Positions 51,514 to 60,324 of a stretch of DNA of 64,000 nucleotides are shown piece by piece. The position numbers and the translations under genes are program-made. Each line of letters starts with the position of its first letter. Within the stretch, counting starts at the first letter, position 1. A model generated the notes under the pieces. The model was not told where the DNA came from, did not search any database, and was given only the letters and a program-made list of their open reading frames with translations. Location: the NCBI GenBank assembly GCA_900541745.1, contig UQLA01000001.1, forward strand, positions 62,001-126,000, given 5' to 3'. This stretch comes from an uncultured Collinsella sp. GTDB taxonomy: Bacteria > Actinomycetota > Coriobacteriia > Coriobacteriales > Coriobacteriaceae.

Positions 51514-53208
51514 ATGGACGCTATCGTCAAATTCCTTGAAAAACACCAGCCCCTCTTCGACAAAATCTCGAGGAACATTTATCTGGTGGCGATTAAGGAT
51601 GGCTTTCTCTCGAATATGCCAATTGTGCTGTTCTCGAGCCTGTTCCTTCTTCTTTCGACGCTCCCTGGCTATGTAGGCATCACGCTTCCGTCTGAGGTGC
51701 TGGATTTCTTCAATAAAATCTATGCATATACCATGGGACTTCTTGGCATTATGGTGGCCGGCACCACGGCGAGCTCACTTGCCATGTCGATGAACCGTCG
51801 CATGCCTTCGGGTAAATCTCTCAACCCCACCTCGTGCATGGTTTGTGCCATGTGCGGCATGCTCTTGCTGTCGGTGACGAACGATGTTGTCTCGATTGGC
51901 GGAGCAGATACATCTGTTTTTGAAACCGGCTATATGGGAACCAAGGGTTTTCTCGCTGCGTTCGTAGCCGCATTCTTGACCGTTAATATCTATAAGGTGT
52001 GCATTAGCCATAATGTGACGATCAAGCTCCCCAAAGAGGTCCCTGGCTCTATTGCGCAGAGTTTTCGCGATATCTTTGCATTTGGGTTTTCGATCCTTGC
52101 GTGCGCTTTTATCGATCTTGCGAGCCGCAAGCTGCTTGCTGTGCCGTTCGCCAATTTGGTATCCGCTCTCATCTCGCCGCTGTTCTCCGCGGTTGACACC
52201 TATCCTGGCATGGCGCTTATCGAAGGCGCGGTCGCACTTTTCCAATTTATGGGTATCCACGGTGCTTCGGTTGTCATGAGTCCGATCAATGCTGCGCTCT
52301 ACGGCAATACCGTTACCAATCTTGAGGTTTTCCAAGCAGGTGGACACCCGTCAATTGCTCTCACGCAGGACTTTACAAGCTTCATCGGCGGTCTGGGCGG
52401 TTCTGGCTGCACGTTCATCGTTCCTATTATCCTGATCATGTTTATGCGCTCCAAGCAGCTTAAAGCCATGGGCAAGGCATCGATTATCCCGGTGATTTTT
52501 GGAGTTAACGAGCCCGTTATCTTCGGTATGCCGATTGTTCTCAATCCCTATATGTTCGTGCCCTTCCTAGTGGCTCCTATGGTCAACGCCATTATCGGTA
52601 AATTTTTCATTGACGTCATTGGAATGAACGCCCCCATGTATACCATGCCGTGGGCGCTTCCCGGCCCAATCGGTGCATTCCTCACCACGGGTCTCGATCT
52701 GCGTTCTCTCGTATTGATGGCAGTGCTGTTGGTCGTTGACTTTGTGATTTACTATCCGTTCTGCAAGGCGTATGACCATCAGCTTTGTTTGGAAGAGTCT
52801 GCAAAGGAGACTGCAGGAACCTCGGATGCAGATGCTATTGCCGCACAGGAAAATGTCGCAAAAGCTCTCGAGGCGGTAAAGGACAAGGCGGAGCAGATCC
52901 GCGTGCTTGTGCTTTGCCAGGGTGCCGGCACTTCGACTCTCTTGGCAAATGCTCTTCGCGAAGGTGCCGCTGCTAAGGGTATCGATCTGGTTTCTCAGTC
53001 CGGTGCGTACGGAAGCCACTATGAGACGATGGATCAGTACAACGTGATTGTTCTGGCACCCCAGGCACGCATGTACTATGACGCTATGAAGGCCGATACC
53101 GATCGCCTTGGAATTAAACTGCTCACCACAAGGGGCAAGGAGTATATCGACCTTACCAACGATCCCGAAGGCGCAATTGACTGGATCGTTCAGGAGCTGG
53201 CCAAATAG
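51514..53208 (+). CDS. PTS IICB permease, lactose/cellobiose family
   Basis: 564 residues. IIC domain of about 430 residues (MDAIVKFLEKHQPLFDKIS; SIAQSFRDIFAFGFSIL; FGVNEPVIFGMPIVLNP), an Ala/Glu linker, then a IIB domain with phosphorylated C468 in VLVLCQGAGTSTLLANAL. The separate IIA is not nearby. No glycosidase is adjacent, unlike the other two IICB genes. Substrate is unknown, probably a beta-glucoside or beta-galactoside. GAAAGGA stands before ATG 51514. Confidence 0.93.
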   Translation: MDAIVKFLEKHQPLFDKISRNIYLVAIKDGFLSNMPIVLFSSLFLLLSTLPGYVGITLPSEVLDFFNKIYAYTMGLLGIMVAGTTASSLAMSMNRRMPSGKSLNPTSCMVCAMCGMLLLSVTNDVVSIGGADTSVFETGYMGTKGFLAAFVAAFLTVNIYKVCISHNVTIKLPKEVPGSIAQSFRDIFAFGFSILACAFIDLASRKLLAVPFANLVSALISPLFSAVDTYPGMALIEGAVALFQFMGIHGASVVMSPINAALYGNTVTNLEVFQAGGHPSIALTQDFTSFIGGLGGSGCTFIVPIILIMFMRSKQLKAMGKASIIPVIFGVNEPVIFGMPIVLNPYMFVPFLVAPMVNAIIGKFFIDVIGMNAPMYTMPWALPGPIGAFLTTGLDLRSLVLMAVLLVVDFVIYYPFCKAYDHQLCLEESAKETAGTSDADAIAAQENVAKALEAVKDKAEQIRVLVLCQGAGTSTLLANALREGAAAKGIDLVSQSGAYGSHYETMDQYNVIVLAPQARMYYDAMKADTDRLGIKLLTTRGKEYIDLTNDPEGAIDWIVQELAK

Positions 53209-53243
53209 TGGATGCACTCCGTCGTTGATTCGTCGGTGTATAG

Positions 53244-53283
53244 TACGGCCCCGCAGCTTATTGAGCTGCGGGGCCGTATTTCG
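53244..53283 (+). terminator. Terminator of the IICB gene
   Basis: 15-bp perfect stem TACGGCCCCGCAGCT / AGCTGCGGGGCCGTA, then TTTCGTT. Confidence 0.88.
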
Positions 53284-53340
53284 TTGAGTATCAAGTTGAG
53301 ACAATGAGCGCAACCGACGTGAGATCGCATTGGCGCTCTC

Positions 53341-53652
53341 CGAGTCACCGACAAGCTGACTTCCATCTATGTGACCAATTCGCTCTCGGTGTTTAACCTG
53401 CTCGAGACGCGCGAAGACTGCGACCTGTGCCTGGTAGGCGGCATGTACCGTCGCCGCACCGCCGCCTTTGTGGGACCCACGGCCGAGGATACCCTGCGTG
53501 CGCTGGGCATTGACGCGGCGTTTATCGGTGCCAACGGCATCTTGGACGGTGACGTATCTACGTCCAATATGGACGAGGGCCGCATCCAGCAGCTCGCCTT
53601 TAGCAAGGCCGATACGCGCTACCTCATCGCCGACTCCAGCAAGATCGGCGGG
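53341..53652 (+). pseudogene. Partial copy of the DeoR/LacR regulator gene
   Basis: From residue string VTNSLSVFNLLETREDCDLC to YLIADSSKIGG the translation is almost identical to the 48408 gene (changes such as Ala to Thr, Glu to Asp). The helix-turn-helix and the first half of the sensor domain are missing, and after SSKIGG the frame runs into unrelated codons and stops at 53700. The stretch just before (RVTDKLTSIY) looks DeoR-like but differs from the intact gene. The whole gap 53209-53748 holds only this relic, the terminator and a small hairpin at about 53666-53684. Confidence 0.88.
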
Positions 53653-53748
53653 CGATACTTCTGCCCCCCCTGCCGGCGCAGGGGTACCGCTTTAAAATGA
53701 CGCGTAAATGACTTTGGGCAACAAGGATGAGGCTAATCTGAGATATGA

Positions 53749-54981
53749 CTAGACTCCGTATTTCGTCTTTATGTCCATTGAGAATGAATCGTAGTCTTCA
53801 TAGAGCCCTTCTCTGCTTTCATCCTCGGCGTGGTTTACACGTTCAAGGAGTTTATCCTTTGGAGCCTCTTTTGTTATTGCAGCCTCGCCATCGGGTATTG
53901 TGGCTTGTAAGAATAGTTCTAGAGCATGGGCGTCTTTGAGTATGTAGCCCGTCGAACGACCCGCTCCTGTTTTTTCGATTGCGCTGCAACTAACAAGCTG
54001 ACCGAGGGTTCGTTTAACGGTTACCTCGCTGATATCGGGGCAGTTGGACCGGATGTCGGATTTCTTAATGACGCCGGGTCTCTGTTGAAATAGAACAGCG
54101 ATGCGCGCTTGCTTCGACATGGGACGAGTGCTTGATTCAATTAAGGTACGCTGCTCGAGCTGTCGGTAGGCGGCCAGGGTTGTTCCGAGCATGAAACGGA
54201 TAAAGGGTACTTCGGTGTTTTGATTTTCATTCCATCTAGTGGAGCTTGCAGCGAGGGCGTTGTAGTAAAGCGCTTTGTTGTCTTCAATAAGTCGCTCGAT
54301 GCTGATGTAACGCGCAACGTCGTATCCAGTCTTTTCGAGCAGCAGCGTTGTAAGGAGCCGACTCATCCTGCCATTGCCATCGTTGAAGGGATGAATGCTA
54401 ACAAAATCGAAGATAAAGCGGAGCGATATAAGGAGGGGATCGCAAACTTGGCGAGATAAAGCATCGTTGAGGGACTGGCAGGCTTCTTTAATAAGTCCCG
54501 GGGTTGCTAGAGCCGAAGGGGGCCTAAAGCGCACAAATCGATTACCTTGATCGTCAATGGAGACGATTTCGTTATCGCCATCTTTCCAATGGCCTCCATA
54601 CGAGATTGCCGTGTGCGCCATGAGGTCACGATGCAACTGCAGAATGACCGATGGCGTTACGGGAATGGAATCGTGTTGCTCGTGAATAAGCGACAGCACA
54701 TCTCGGTATCCAGCGATTTCTTCCTCTGCGCGGGAGCTTGGCTTGGCGGAATACGCCATGATCGCTTTGAGTCTTTTTTGGGTGGTAACAATTCCTTCAA
54801 GTCCGTTGGAGGATCGGGTGCTTTGGATCTTAGCCTCCTCCATTAGGGACGATAGAAGCTCGGGTTTGACTTGACTCAGAGCAAGCTGACGGCCTTTATG
54901 CTCGCGTATCGAGAGGAGGAGGTTGGTGATTGGAGTTGCTTCGAGTTCCGCTGGGACTGTGGTGTAATCGAACTGGCGCAT
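53749..54981 (-). CDS. Fic-domain protein, class II (N-terminal inhibitory motif)
   Basis: 410 residues. Complete Fic motif HPFNDGNGRMSR (H197 catalytic), and the inhibitory motif S-x3-E-G as SNGLEG (58-63), so the protein is predicted to be auto-inhibited AMP transferase or de-AMPylase. The C-terminus carries a winged-helix region (KKSDIRSNCPDISEVTVKRT). Such proteins are common, often mobile, and sometimes act as toxin-antitoxin-like regulators. Codon use is less GC-rich than in the neighbours. Divergent palindromic promoter region upstream. Confidence 0.93.
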   Translation of the reverse strand: MRQFDYTTVPAELEATPITNLLLSIREHKGRQLALSQVKPELLSSLMEEAKIQSTRSSNGLEGIVTTQKRLKAIMAYSAKPSSRAEEEIAGYRDVLSLIHEQHDSIPVTPSVILQLHRDLMAHTAISYGGHWKDGDNEIVSIDDQGNRFVRFRPPSALATPGLIKEACQSLNDALSRQVCDPLLISLRFIFDFVSIHPFNDGNGRMSRLLTTLLLEKTGYDVARYISIERLIEDNKALYYNALAASSTRWNENQNTEVPFIRFMLGTTLAAYRQLEQRTLIESSTRPMSKQARIAVLFQQRPGVIKKSDIRSNCPDISEVTVKRTLGQLVSCSAIEKTGAGRSTGYILKDAHALELFLQATIPDGEAAITKEAPKDKLLERVNHAEDESREGLYEDYDSFSMDIKTKYGV

Positions 54982-54989
54982 GCGGCTCC

Positions 54990-55064
54990 TTTCGGTATCA
55001 CGAACATACTTTCGATATCATAATATCATTAAATGATACCGAAAGTATGTTCGTGATACCGAAA
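54990..55064. promoter_or_regulatory. 32-bp inverted repeat at the Fic promoter
   Basis: Arms 54990-55021 and 55033-55064 pair at 31 of 32 positions around an 11-base AT loop. Each arm holds two GGTATCA/TGATACC words and CGAACATACTTTCG. The left arm starts 9 bases upstream of the Fic start codon, so a protein bound here would block its transcription. The Fic protein's own winged helix is a candidate binder. Confidence 0.75.
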
Positions 55065-55118
55065 ACTGGAAACCATGGTTCATATCTGCTTGGAAAGTTC
55101 GGATTTGACTATCTTATT

Positions 55119-55255
55119 GTCTTGATCTGTAACAGGTAGACGGTCGAAAGTGGGCTACGTGTTACAGATTGAGATCTTTCAGCCCTGGTCGCCCGTTCGT
55201 CTAAATCTATAACAGTTAGGATTGAAAATCCCTGCTAGATGTTACAGATCGAGAT
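55119..55255. repeat. Palindromic 57-bp repeat array B (2 units)
   Basis: Units 55119-55175 and 55199-55255, each 57 bases, spacer 23. Arms of type GTCTTGATCTGTAAC / GTTACAGATTGAGAT. Cores follow TAGa...CGAAAG...CTA and TAGG...GAAAA...CTA. It lies between the Fic promoter and the terminator of the lacG-type gene. Confidence 0.9.
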
Positions 55256-55280
55256 AAACGGTCCGCACGGGCTCACCAAA

Positions 55281-55326
55281 AACAAAAAGACCGCATGCGA
55301 ACCCGTGGAGGGATTCGCATGCGGCC
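55281..55326 (-). terminator. Terminator of the lacE-lacG unit
   Basis: Stem CCGCATGCGAA / TTCGCATGCGG with loop CCCGTGGAGGGA; on the minus strand it is followed by TCTTTTTGTTTTT. Confidence 0.87.
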
Positions 55327-55348
55327 GACAGGGGGTATGCGGCAAAAG

Positions 55349-56770
55349 TTAGGCCATAAGCAGGCCGGTCTCCGCGACGTTCTTGTACCAGTACGCGCTC
55401 GCCTTGGGATAGCGCTTCTGGGTCTCAAAGTCGATGTAGAACAGGCCATAACGCTTGTTGTAGCCGTTGGTCCAGGAGAACTGGTCCTGCAGCGACCACA
55501 CAAAGTAACCGTCGACGTTTACGCCGCCGTCGATTGCCTTGAGGATCCACGCGAGATGCTGACGCATGTAGTCGATACGAGGGGCGTCATCGATAAAGCC
55601 ATCCTCGAAGTCGTCCTTATAGCCCATGCCGTTCTCGGTGATGTAGATCTTCTTGTAGTTGGGGTAATCGTTCTTAATGCGGAGCAGCAGGTCGTACAGG
55701 CCCTCGGGATAGATGATCCAGTCCCAATCGGTGGTGGGTACGCCTTCGCGCACGCACGACTCGCCCACGCCCTTGAGGAACCAGCGCGAGGAGCCCTTGT
55801 CGCCGGTGCCATTGTGGTTGATGTCGTTTTCGCCCTCGGCGGCACGCAGGAACTGGCACTTGTACGTGTTGACGCCCAAGCAATCGTTGTAGGGGAGCGC
55901 GGCGGTCAGCGCGGCGATGTCCTCGTCGCGGACGTCGAGCTCGCCGCCGGCGATATGGGCAAGCTTGGTTGCGGCTTCCATGGTGTCGGCTGCATAGTGG
56001 CCACGGAAGGTGGCGTCGAGTACCCAGCGGTTGTTGATGACGTCGGCCATGCGAGCTGCCTCGCAGTCGGCAGCGCTGTTGGGATCGAGGGGATACTTGG
56101 GCTCCAGGTTCTGAACAATGCCGATCTCGCCCTCAAAGCCGCCCTCATGGAAGGCGACGACAGCCTTGGCGTGGGCCACCATCATGTTGTGCATGAGCTG
56201 GAAGGCCTTGTCCAGGCGGTACTTCTCGCCGTGCGGCCAGTTGCCGACGATAAAGCTGCCCTCGGCGGTTGCGGGAATCTCGTTAAACGTGAACCAGTGC
56301 TTGACCTCGGTGAACTCGGCAAAGCAGAACTTGGCGTACTCGACAAAGGCGTCGATCGTCGTGCGCGTCAGGAATCCCTCGCCGCCGTTCTGGTAAAAGG
56401 CCTCGGGCGTATCGAAGTGATCGAGCGTGACATAGGGGATAACGCCAGCTTTGTTGCAGGTGGCGAAAAGCTCGTGATAGAAAGCGACGCCCTCGGGGTT
56501 AATCTCGCCGGTGCCACTGGGGAAGATACGGCTCCAAGCGATGGAGACACGGATACCGTTGATGCCAAAACGCTGGCACAGGTCGATATCGACCGGGTAC
56601 TTGTTGTAGAAATCGCTTGCGGGATCGGGGGAGAAGCGACCCTGGGCTGCCAGGAAATCGTCCCAGGGCACTTTGCCCTTGCCGTGCGTACGGGTCTCGC
56701 CCTCAACCTGGTAAGCAGCGGTGGCGCCGCCAAAGACAAAGCCGTCGGGGAACTGCATGGGGTTGGTCAT
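55349..56770 (-). CDS. lacG: GH1 6-phospho-beta-galactosidase (LacG-like)
   Basis: 473 residues. Acid/base E164 in FTFNEIPA, nucleophile E379 in YITENGMGY. The phosphate-binding set is FSWTNGYNKRYG (S432, K439, Y441), and the Trp after the Ser (W433) is the LacG-type residue that favours galactosides. It splits phosphorylated lactose-like sugars imported by the IICB encoded upstream (56847-58625). Together they give galactose-6-phosphate, which enters the tagatose route (lacC). AAAGGATG precedes the ATG. Confidence 0.9.
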   Translation of the reverse strand: MTNPMQFPDGFVFGGATAAYQVEGETRTHGKGKVPWDDFLAAQGRFSPDPASDFYNKYPVDIDLCQRFGINGIRVSIAWSRIFPSGTGEINPEGVAFYHELFATCNKAGVIPYVTLDHFDTPEAFYQNGGEGFLTRTTIDAFVEYAKFCFAEFTEVKHWFTFNEIPATAEGSFIVGNWPHGEKYRLDKAFQLMHNMMVAHAKAVVAFHEGGFEGEIGIVQNLEPKYPLDPNSAADCEAARMADVINNRWVLDATFRGHYAADTMEAATKLAHIAGGELDVRDEDIAALTAALPYNDCLGVNTYKCQFLRAAEGENDINHNGTGDKGSSRWFLKGVGESCVREGVPTTDWDWIIYPEGLYDLLLRIKNDYPNYKKIYITENGMGYKDDFEDGFIDDAPRIDYMRQHLAWILKAIDGGVNVDGYFVWSLQDQFSWTNGYNKRYGLFYIDFETQKRYPKASAYWYKNVAETGLLMA

Positions 56771-56846
56771 GAGTCATCCTTTCTGTGGGATACGAATAGG
56801 GAGAGGTGCCCGAACTGGGGATCCGGGCACCAACAGAGGGAGGAAA

Positions 56847-58625
56847 CTAGTCGAGGTTCTCGCGGAGCCACTTAATGGCGCCGGCGGGGTCGCGAGTAAG
56901 GTCGATATATTCCTTACCGCGCGGGGCGAGCAGCTTAATGCCCAGGCGATCGGTGTCGGCCTTCATGTCGTTGTAGTAGCTACGAACCTGCGGGGCAAGC
57001 ACGATAACGTCGTACTGATCCATGATGGCAGTGTGCTGACCATAGGCGCCTGCGGAGGAAGCGATGTTCTCTCCGGTCTGCGCGGCACCTTCCTTGATGG
57101 CGTTGGCAAGCATGGCAGAGGTGCCGGCACCGGCGCACAGGACGAGGACCTTCAGGCCGTCGACATCCTTCTTAGCGGATGCGTCGGCGGCAGGCTCGGG
57201 CTGATCGGCGACAGGCTTGCTTTCGGCGGCAGCGGCGGTCGTCTCGACGGAAGCGGTGGCCTGCTCGACAGCGGGCGCAGAGGCGTCGGCGGCGATGGCA
57301 GCGGCACCATTGGACTCGAGACCCAGCTCGGCGGCGCGCTCGGCCTCCTGGTCGCAGAGCAGCTTATCGTATGCCTTCAAGAACGGCAGGTAGATGATGG
57401 CGTCCAGTAAGATGATGATCGCGACAAATACCAGGGCGATAAGCTGGAAGTTCGTGGTGATGAAGATGCCGATGGGGGCGGGGGTGGCCCAAGGCACCAC
57501 GAAGGAGAAGCCGTTCATGCCTACGTTATCGATAAAGAACTTGGCAACGCTCACGTTGACGCAGCCGGCGGCAACAAAGGGGATGAGCATGTAGGGGTTA
57601 AGGATCATCGGCGCGCCAAAGAGCAGCGGTTCGTTGACGGCAAAGGCAACAGGAACAATCGAGGCCTTACCGACGGCTTTGAGCTGCTTGGACTTCATAA
57701 AGAGAATCAGCAGAAGCGGCACGATGAAGGTGGCGCCGGTGCCGCCGAACTCACCTACGAGCGACATGTTAAAGGTGAGGGAGTGGGCGGGGTGGCCACC
57801 GGCCAGCAGAACCTGCAGGTTCTCGGCCTGGTTGGCAAGACGGATGGGGTCGATGCCCGGCTGGACGATCGAGGGGCCGTGGACGCCGATGAACCAGAAG
57901 AACGCGGTGGCTGCCTGGATAAGGATAAGGCCAGGATAGGTTTCTGCAGCGGTAAAGAGCGGGGAGAGCAGCTTGATGAGCAGCTCGGAGAACGGAACGC
58001 CCATGAGGTTGCGCACAACCACATCGATGATGCCGCAGATGATGACGGCGCCGCCAAAGGGGATGATGTCGCGGAAGTTCTGAGCGATGGCGCCCGGGAC
58101 CTCCTTGGGCAGCTTAATGGTCAGATCGCGCGAGACGCAGAACTTATAAACCCACACGGTAATGAACGCGGCGATATAGGCCGAGAACAGACCGCGCGTG
58201 CCCATGCTGGTGCAATCGAAGACCGAAAGTTCGGAGCCGTTGAACTTGGTGGTGAACTGCGTGACTGCGAGCAGCAGCATGCTGCACTGGGCGGCCACCA
58301 TGGTGGAACCGTCGTTGAGCACCTTGCCGGCGGGCATGCGACGGTTCATGGAAGCCGTGAAGTTCTTGGCGGTGGTGCCGGCAACCATGATGCCCATGAC
58401 GCCCATGGTGAAGTTGTACAGCTTGTTGCACCAGTCGATGAGCGGCTGGGGCAGCGTGATGCCAACTACGCCGGGAAGGGTGGCGATCAGCAGAAAGATC
58501 GAAGAGGTAAGGACGATGGGCATGCACCCAAGGAATCCGTCTTTGATGGCCTGGAGGTAGATGTTTCTCGAGATCTTCTCAAAGAACGGTTGATGCTTTT
58601 CGAGCATCTTTACGATGGCGTCCAT
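56847..58625 (-). CDS. lacE: PTS IICB permease, lactose family
   Basis: 592 residues. IIC domain (MDAIVKMLEKHQPFFEKIS; FAVNEPLLFGAPMILNPY), an unusually long Ala/Glu/Pro linker of about 65 residues, and IIB with C497 in VLVLCAGAGTSAMLANAI. First gene of the unit with the lacG-type hydrolase 76 bases downstream. The promoter region is shared with the divergent LacI regulator. AAAGGAGC precedes the ATG. Confidence 0.93.
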   Translation of the reverse strand: MDAIVKMLEKHQPFFEKISRNIYLQAIKDGFLGCMPIVLTSSIFLLIATLPGVVGITLPQPLIDWCNKLYNFTMGVMGIMVAGTTAKNFTASMNRRMPAGKVLNDGSTMVAAQCSMLLLAVTQFTTKFNGSELSVFDCTSMGTRGLFSAYIAAFITVWVYKFCVSRDLTIKLPKEVPGAIAQNFRDIIPFGGAVIICGIIDVVVRNLMGVPFSELLIKLLSPLFTAAETYPGLILIQAATAFFWFIGVHGPSIVQPGIDPIRLANQAENLQVLLAGGHPAHSLTFNMSLVGEFGGTGATFIVPLLLILFMKSKQLKAVGKASIVPVAFAVNEPLLFGAPMILNPYMLIPFVAAGCVNVSVAKFFIDNVGMNGFSFVVPWATPAPIGIFITTNFQLIALVFVAIIILLDAIIYLPFLKAYDKLLCDQEAERAAELGLESNGAAAIAADASAPAVEQATASVETTAAAAESKPVADQPEPAADASAKKDVDGLKVLVLCAGAGTSAMLANAIKEGAAQTGENIASSAGAYGQHTAIMDQYDVIVLAPQVRSYYNDMKADTDRLGIKLLAPRGKEYIDLTRDPAGAIKWLRENLD

Positions 58626-58727
58626 AGAGCTCCTTTGCTACTTGATGCGCGATGCATGTGGATGGAACTGGTCGTCGATGGATGGTCAGGACTGCCCGGA
58701 AACCTTCCTGCTTAAGGAAGGCATTGC

Positions 58728-58763
58728 GAAATGACAACGTTGTCATTTCGTTAATGACAACGT
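58728..58763. promoter_or_regulatory. LacI-type operators TGACAACGTTGTCA
   Basis: 22-bp perfect palindrome with arms GAAATGACAAC / GTTGTCATTTC (58728-58749) and a second half site ATGACAACGT at 58754-58763, 26 bases after the first. It is placed between the lacE and LacI starts and is the form expected for a LacI-family dimer. Confidence 0.8.
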
Positions 58764-58794
58764 AAGACATATTTGGAAGAGCAACAAGGATTTA

Positions 58795-58828
58795 CAGGTG
58801 AACGGTCGATATCGTCCGATAAACGGCT
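58795..58828. promoter_or_regulatory. CGGTGAACGGT-type operator at the LacI gene
   Basis: CAGGTGAACGGTCG (58795-58808) and CCGATAAACGGCTG (58816-58829) as direct-repeat-like words 21 bases apart, just upstream of a TATGCT box at 58853. Links this gene with the sites at 35636 and 51242. Confidence 0.6.
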
Positions 58829-58900
58829 GATTTATCAGTCAGGCAGGTAGTGTATGCTAGAACGCAAAAAACGAGCGATAGAGAACCGAGTGGAGAAGCA

Positions 58901-59911
58901 GTGGCAACGATGGACAAGAAAAATGTCTCAATGAACGATGTGGCGATTGCCGCGGGTGTTTCTCTCAAGACGGTTTCGCGTGTGATCAACGAGCCCGATA
59001 GCGTGCGAGAGTCGACACGCGATAAGGTCCATGCGGCCATGGAGGCGCTTGGGTTCCGGGCGAATTTTGCCGCGCGTTCACTCAAGTTGGGCCGTTACGG
59101 GTGCATCGGCGTCGTGCTGTTTCACTTGTCGGGCGGCGCCGTGGACATGATTGACGGTATCGCCGATGCCGCCGAAGAGCGTGGATTTGCGCTTACGATG
59201 ATCAAAAAGCGGGCGGGGGAGAAGATGACCCTTGCCGAAGCGGCGCGCAGGATGTCGCAGCTGCCTGTTGATGGCATGATCTTCAACCTGCGTCAGATGG
59301 TCGATGACTTTGATACCTTTGAGGCACCGAAAGACCTCAAGACGGTGATTATCACGCCGATGGAGCATCCTACCTGCTCTACCGTTAGTGACGATCAAGA
59401 GGGTGGTGCGCGCATGGCGTGCGAGTACTTCTTAAATCGCGGGCACAAGAACGTATACTTCGTCTCTGGTAAGAAAGAGTCGCTGTCGAGCCAGTGTCGT
59501 ATGAAAGGTTGGCGTGCGGCACTCGAGGCACGTGGCATTGAGCCGCCCGAGCCTCTGCAAGGCGATTGGAATGCGGATAGTGGCTATGCCGCGGGCCTTG
59601 TGCTTGCCGATAAGCCCGATTGCACGGCGGTCCTCTCTGCTAACGACTGCATGGCAAACGGCGTGATGATGGCTCTACGTGACAAAGGGCTCAGTGTGCC
59701 CGACGACGTGTCCGTGATCGGCTTCGACGATGAGCTCTACAAGACGATTCCCAACTCGATTCTGACGTCGGTGAAGTTCCGTCATCGCGAACTGGGCATC
59801 CGTGCGCTCAACGAGGTTGTCGCAGGTCTGGAAGCCCCGAGCTCCAGAAGCCGTACGCTCGTCTCGGGCGTGCTGGTCGAGCGTTCCAGCGTGAAGGACC
59901 TGCGGTCGTAG
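58901..59911 (+). CDS. LacI-family transcriptional regulator
   Basis: 336 residues. Helix-turn-helix VSMNDVAIAAGVSLKTVSRV and hinge helix NFAARSLKLGRYG, then the periplasmic-binding-like sensor (TCSTVSDDQEGGARMACEYF; SVIGFDDELYKTIPNSILTS). It probably represses the divergent lacE-lacG unit through the TGACAACGTTGTCA site. GTG 58901 has GGAG 5 bases before it; ATG 58910 is an alternative start three codons later. Confidence 0.92.
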   Translation: MATMDKKNVSMNDVAIAAGVSLKTVSRVINEPDSVRESTRDKVHAAMEALGFRANFAARSLKLGRYGCIGVVLFHLSGGAVDMIDGIADAAEERGFALTMIKKRAGEKMTLAEAARRMSQLPVDGMIFNLRQMVDDFDTFEAPKDLKTVIITPMEHPTCSTVSDDQEGGARMACEYFLNRGHKNVYFVSGKKESLSSQCRMKGWRAALEARGIEPPEPLQGDWNADSGYAAGLVLADKPDCTAVLSANDCMANGVMMALRDKGLSVPDDVSVIGFDDELYKTIPNSILTSVKFRHRELGIRALNEVVAGLEAPSSRSRTLVSGVLVERSSVKDLRS

Positions 59912-59928
59912 ACGTGCTCGGCCTGCTC

Positions 59929-60225
59929 GTCTAAATCTGTAACAGGTGGGACCCGAAAACTCGACTAGGTGTTATAGATTGAGATTTTGTCTACCCAGCC
60001 ATCATCTTTGTCTCGATCTGTAACAGTTAGGAGTGAAATGACCAGCCAGGTGTTACAGATCTAGATTGATTGGATTGACCCATCTGTTTGTCTCGATCTG
60101 TAACATCTAAGCGGTCAAAAGCGGTCTACATGTTACAGATTGAGATTTTTGGCTTGGCCTGTGCGTTCACCTCGATCTGTAACAGCTGGGACCCAAAAAC
60201 TCGGCTAGATGTTACAGATTAAGAT
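59929..60225. repeat. Palindromic 57-bp repeat array C (4 units)
   Basis: Units 59929-59985, 60010-60066, 60090-60146 and 60169-60225, each exactly 57 bases, with spacers of 24, 23 and 22 bases. Consensus arms TCTCGATCTGTAAC / GTTACAGATTGAGAT; inner pairing extends through AACAG-nTAG and CTA-nn-TGTT. All units of arrays A-C have the same orientation. It lies between the convergent LacI and IICB genes. Confidence 0.92.
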
Positions 60226-60252
60226 GAACAGGAGGACGGGTGCGGTCTAAAC

Positions 60253-60298
60253 AAAATGGCCCGCGCATCACGCATCGATGCACGGGCCATTTTTTTTC
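60253..60298. terminator. Bidirectional terminator after array C
   Basis: Stem AAAATGGCCCG / CGGGCCATTTT with T8 on the plus strand and TTTTG on the minus strand; the loop holds the palindrome GCATCGATGC. Confidence 0.88.
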
Positions 60299-60324
60299 TG
60301 CGAGCGGCAGGTGGCGTCAGCGTC

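Noticed and set aside
53371..53700. Functional 109-codon gene
   Set aside because: It lacks the DNA-binding half of the DeoR protein and ends in unrelated codons; it is a relic.
55295..56875. 526-codon plus-strand frame over the lacG-type gene
   Set aside because: Antisense of a glycosidase with both catalytic Glu motifs intact; composition is Val/Gly/Ala-rich without family likeness.
59929..60225. CRISPR array
   Set aside because: Regular spacing is present, but the 57-bp unit is a long palindrome with a variable centre, the spacers are only 22-24 bp, and there are no cas genes.
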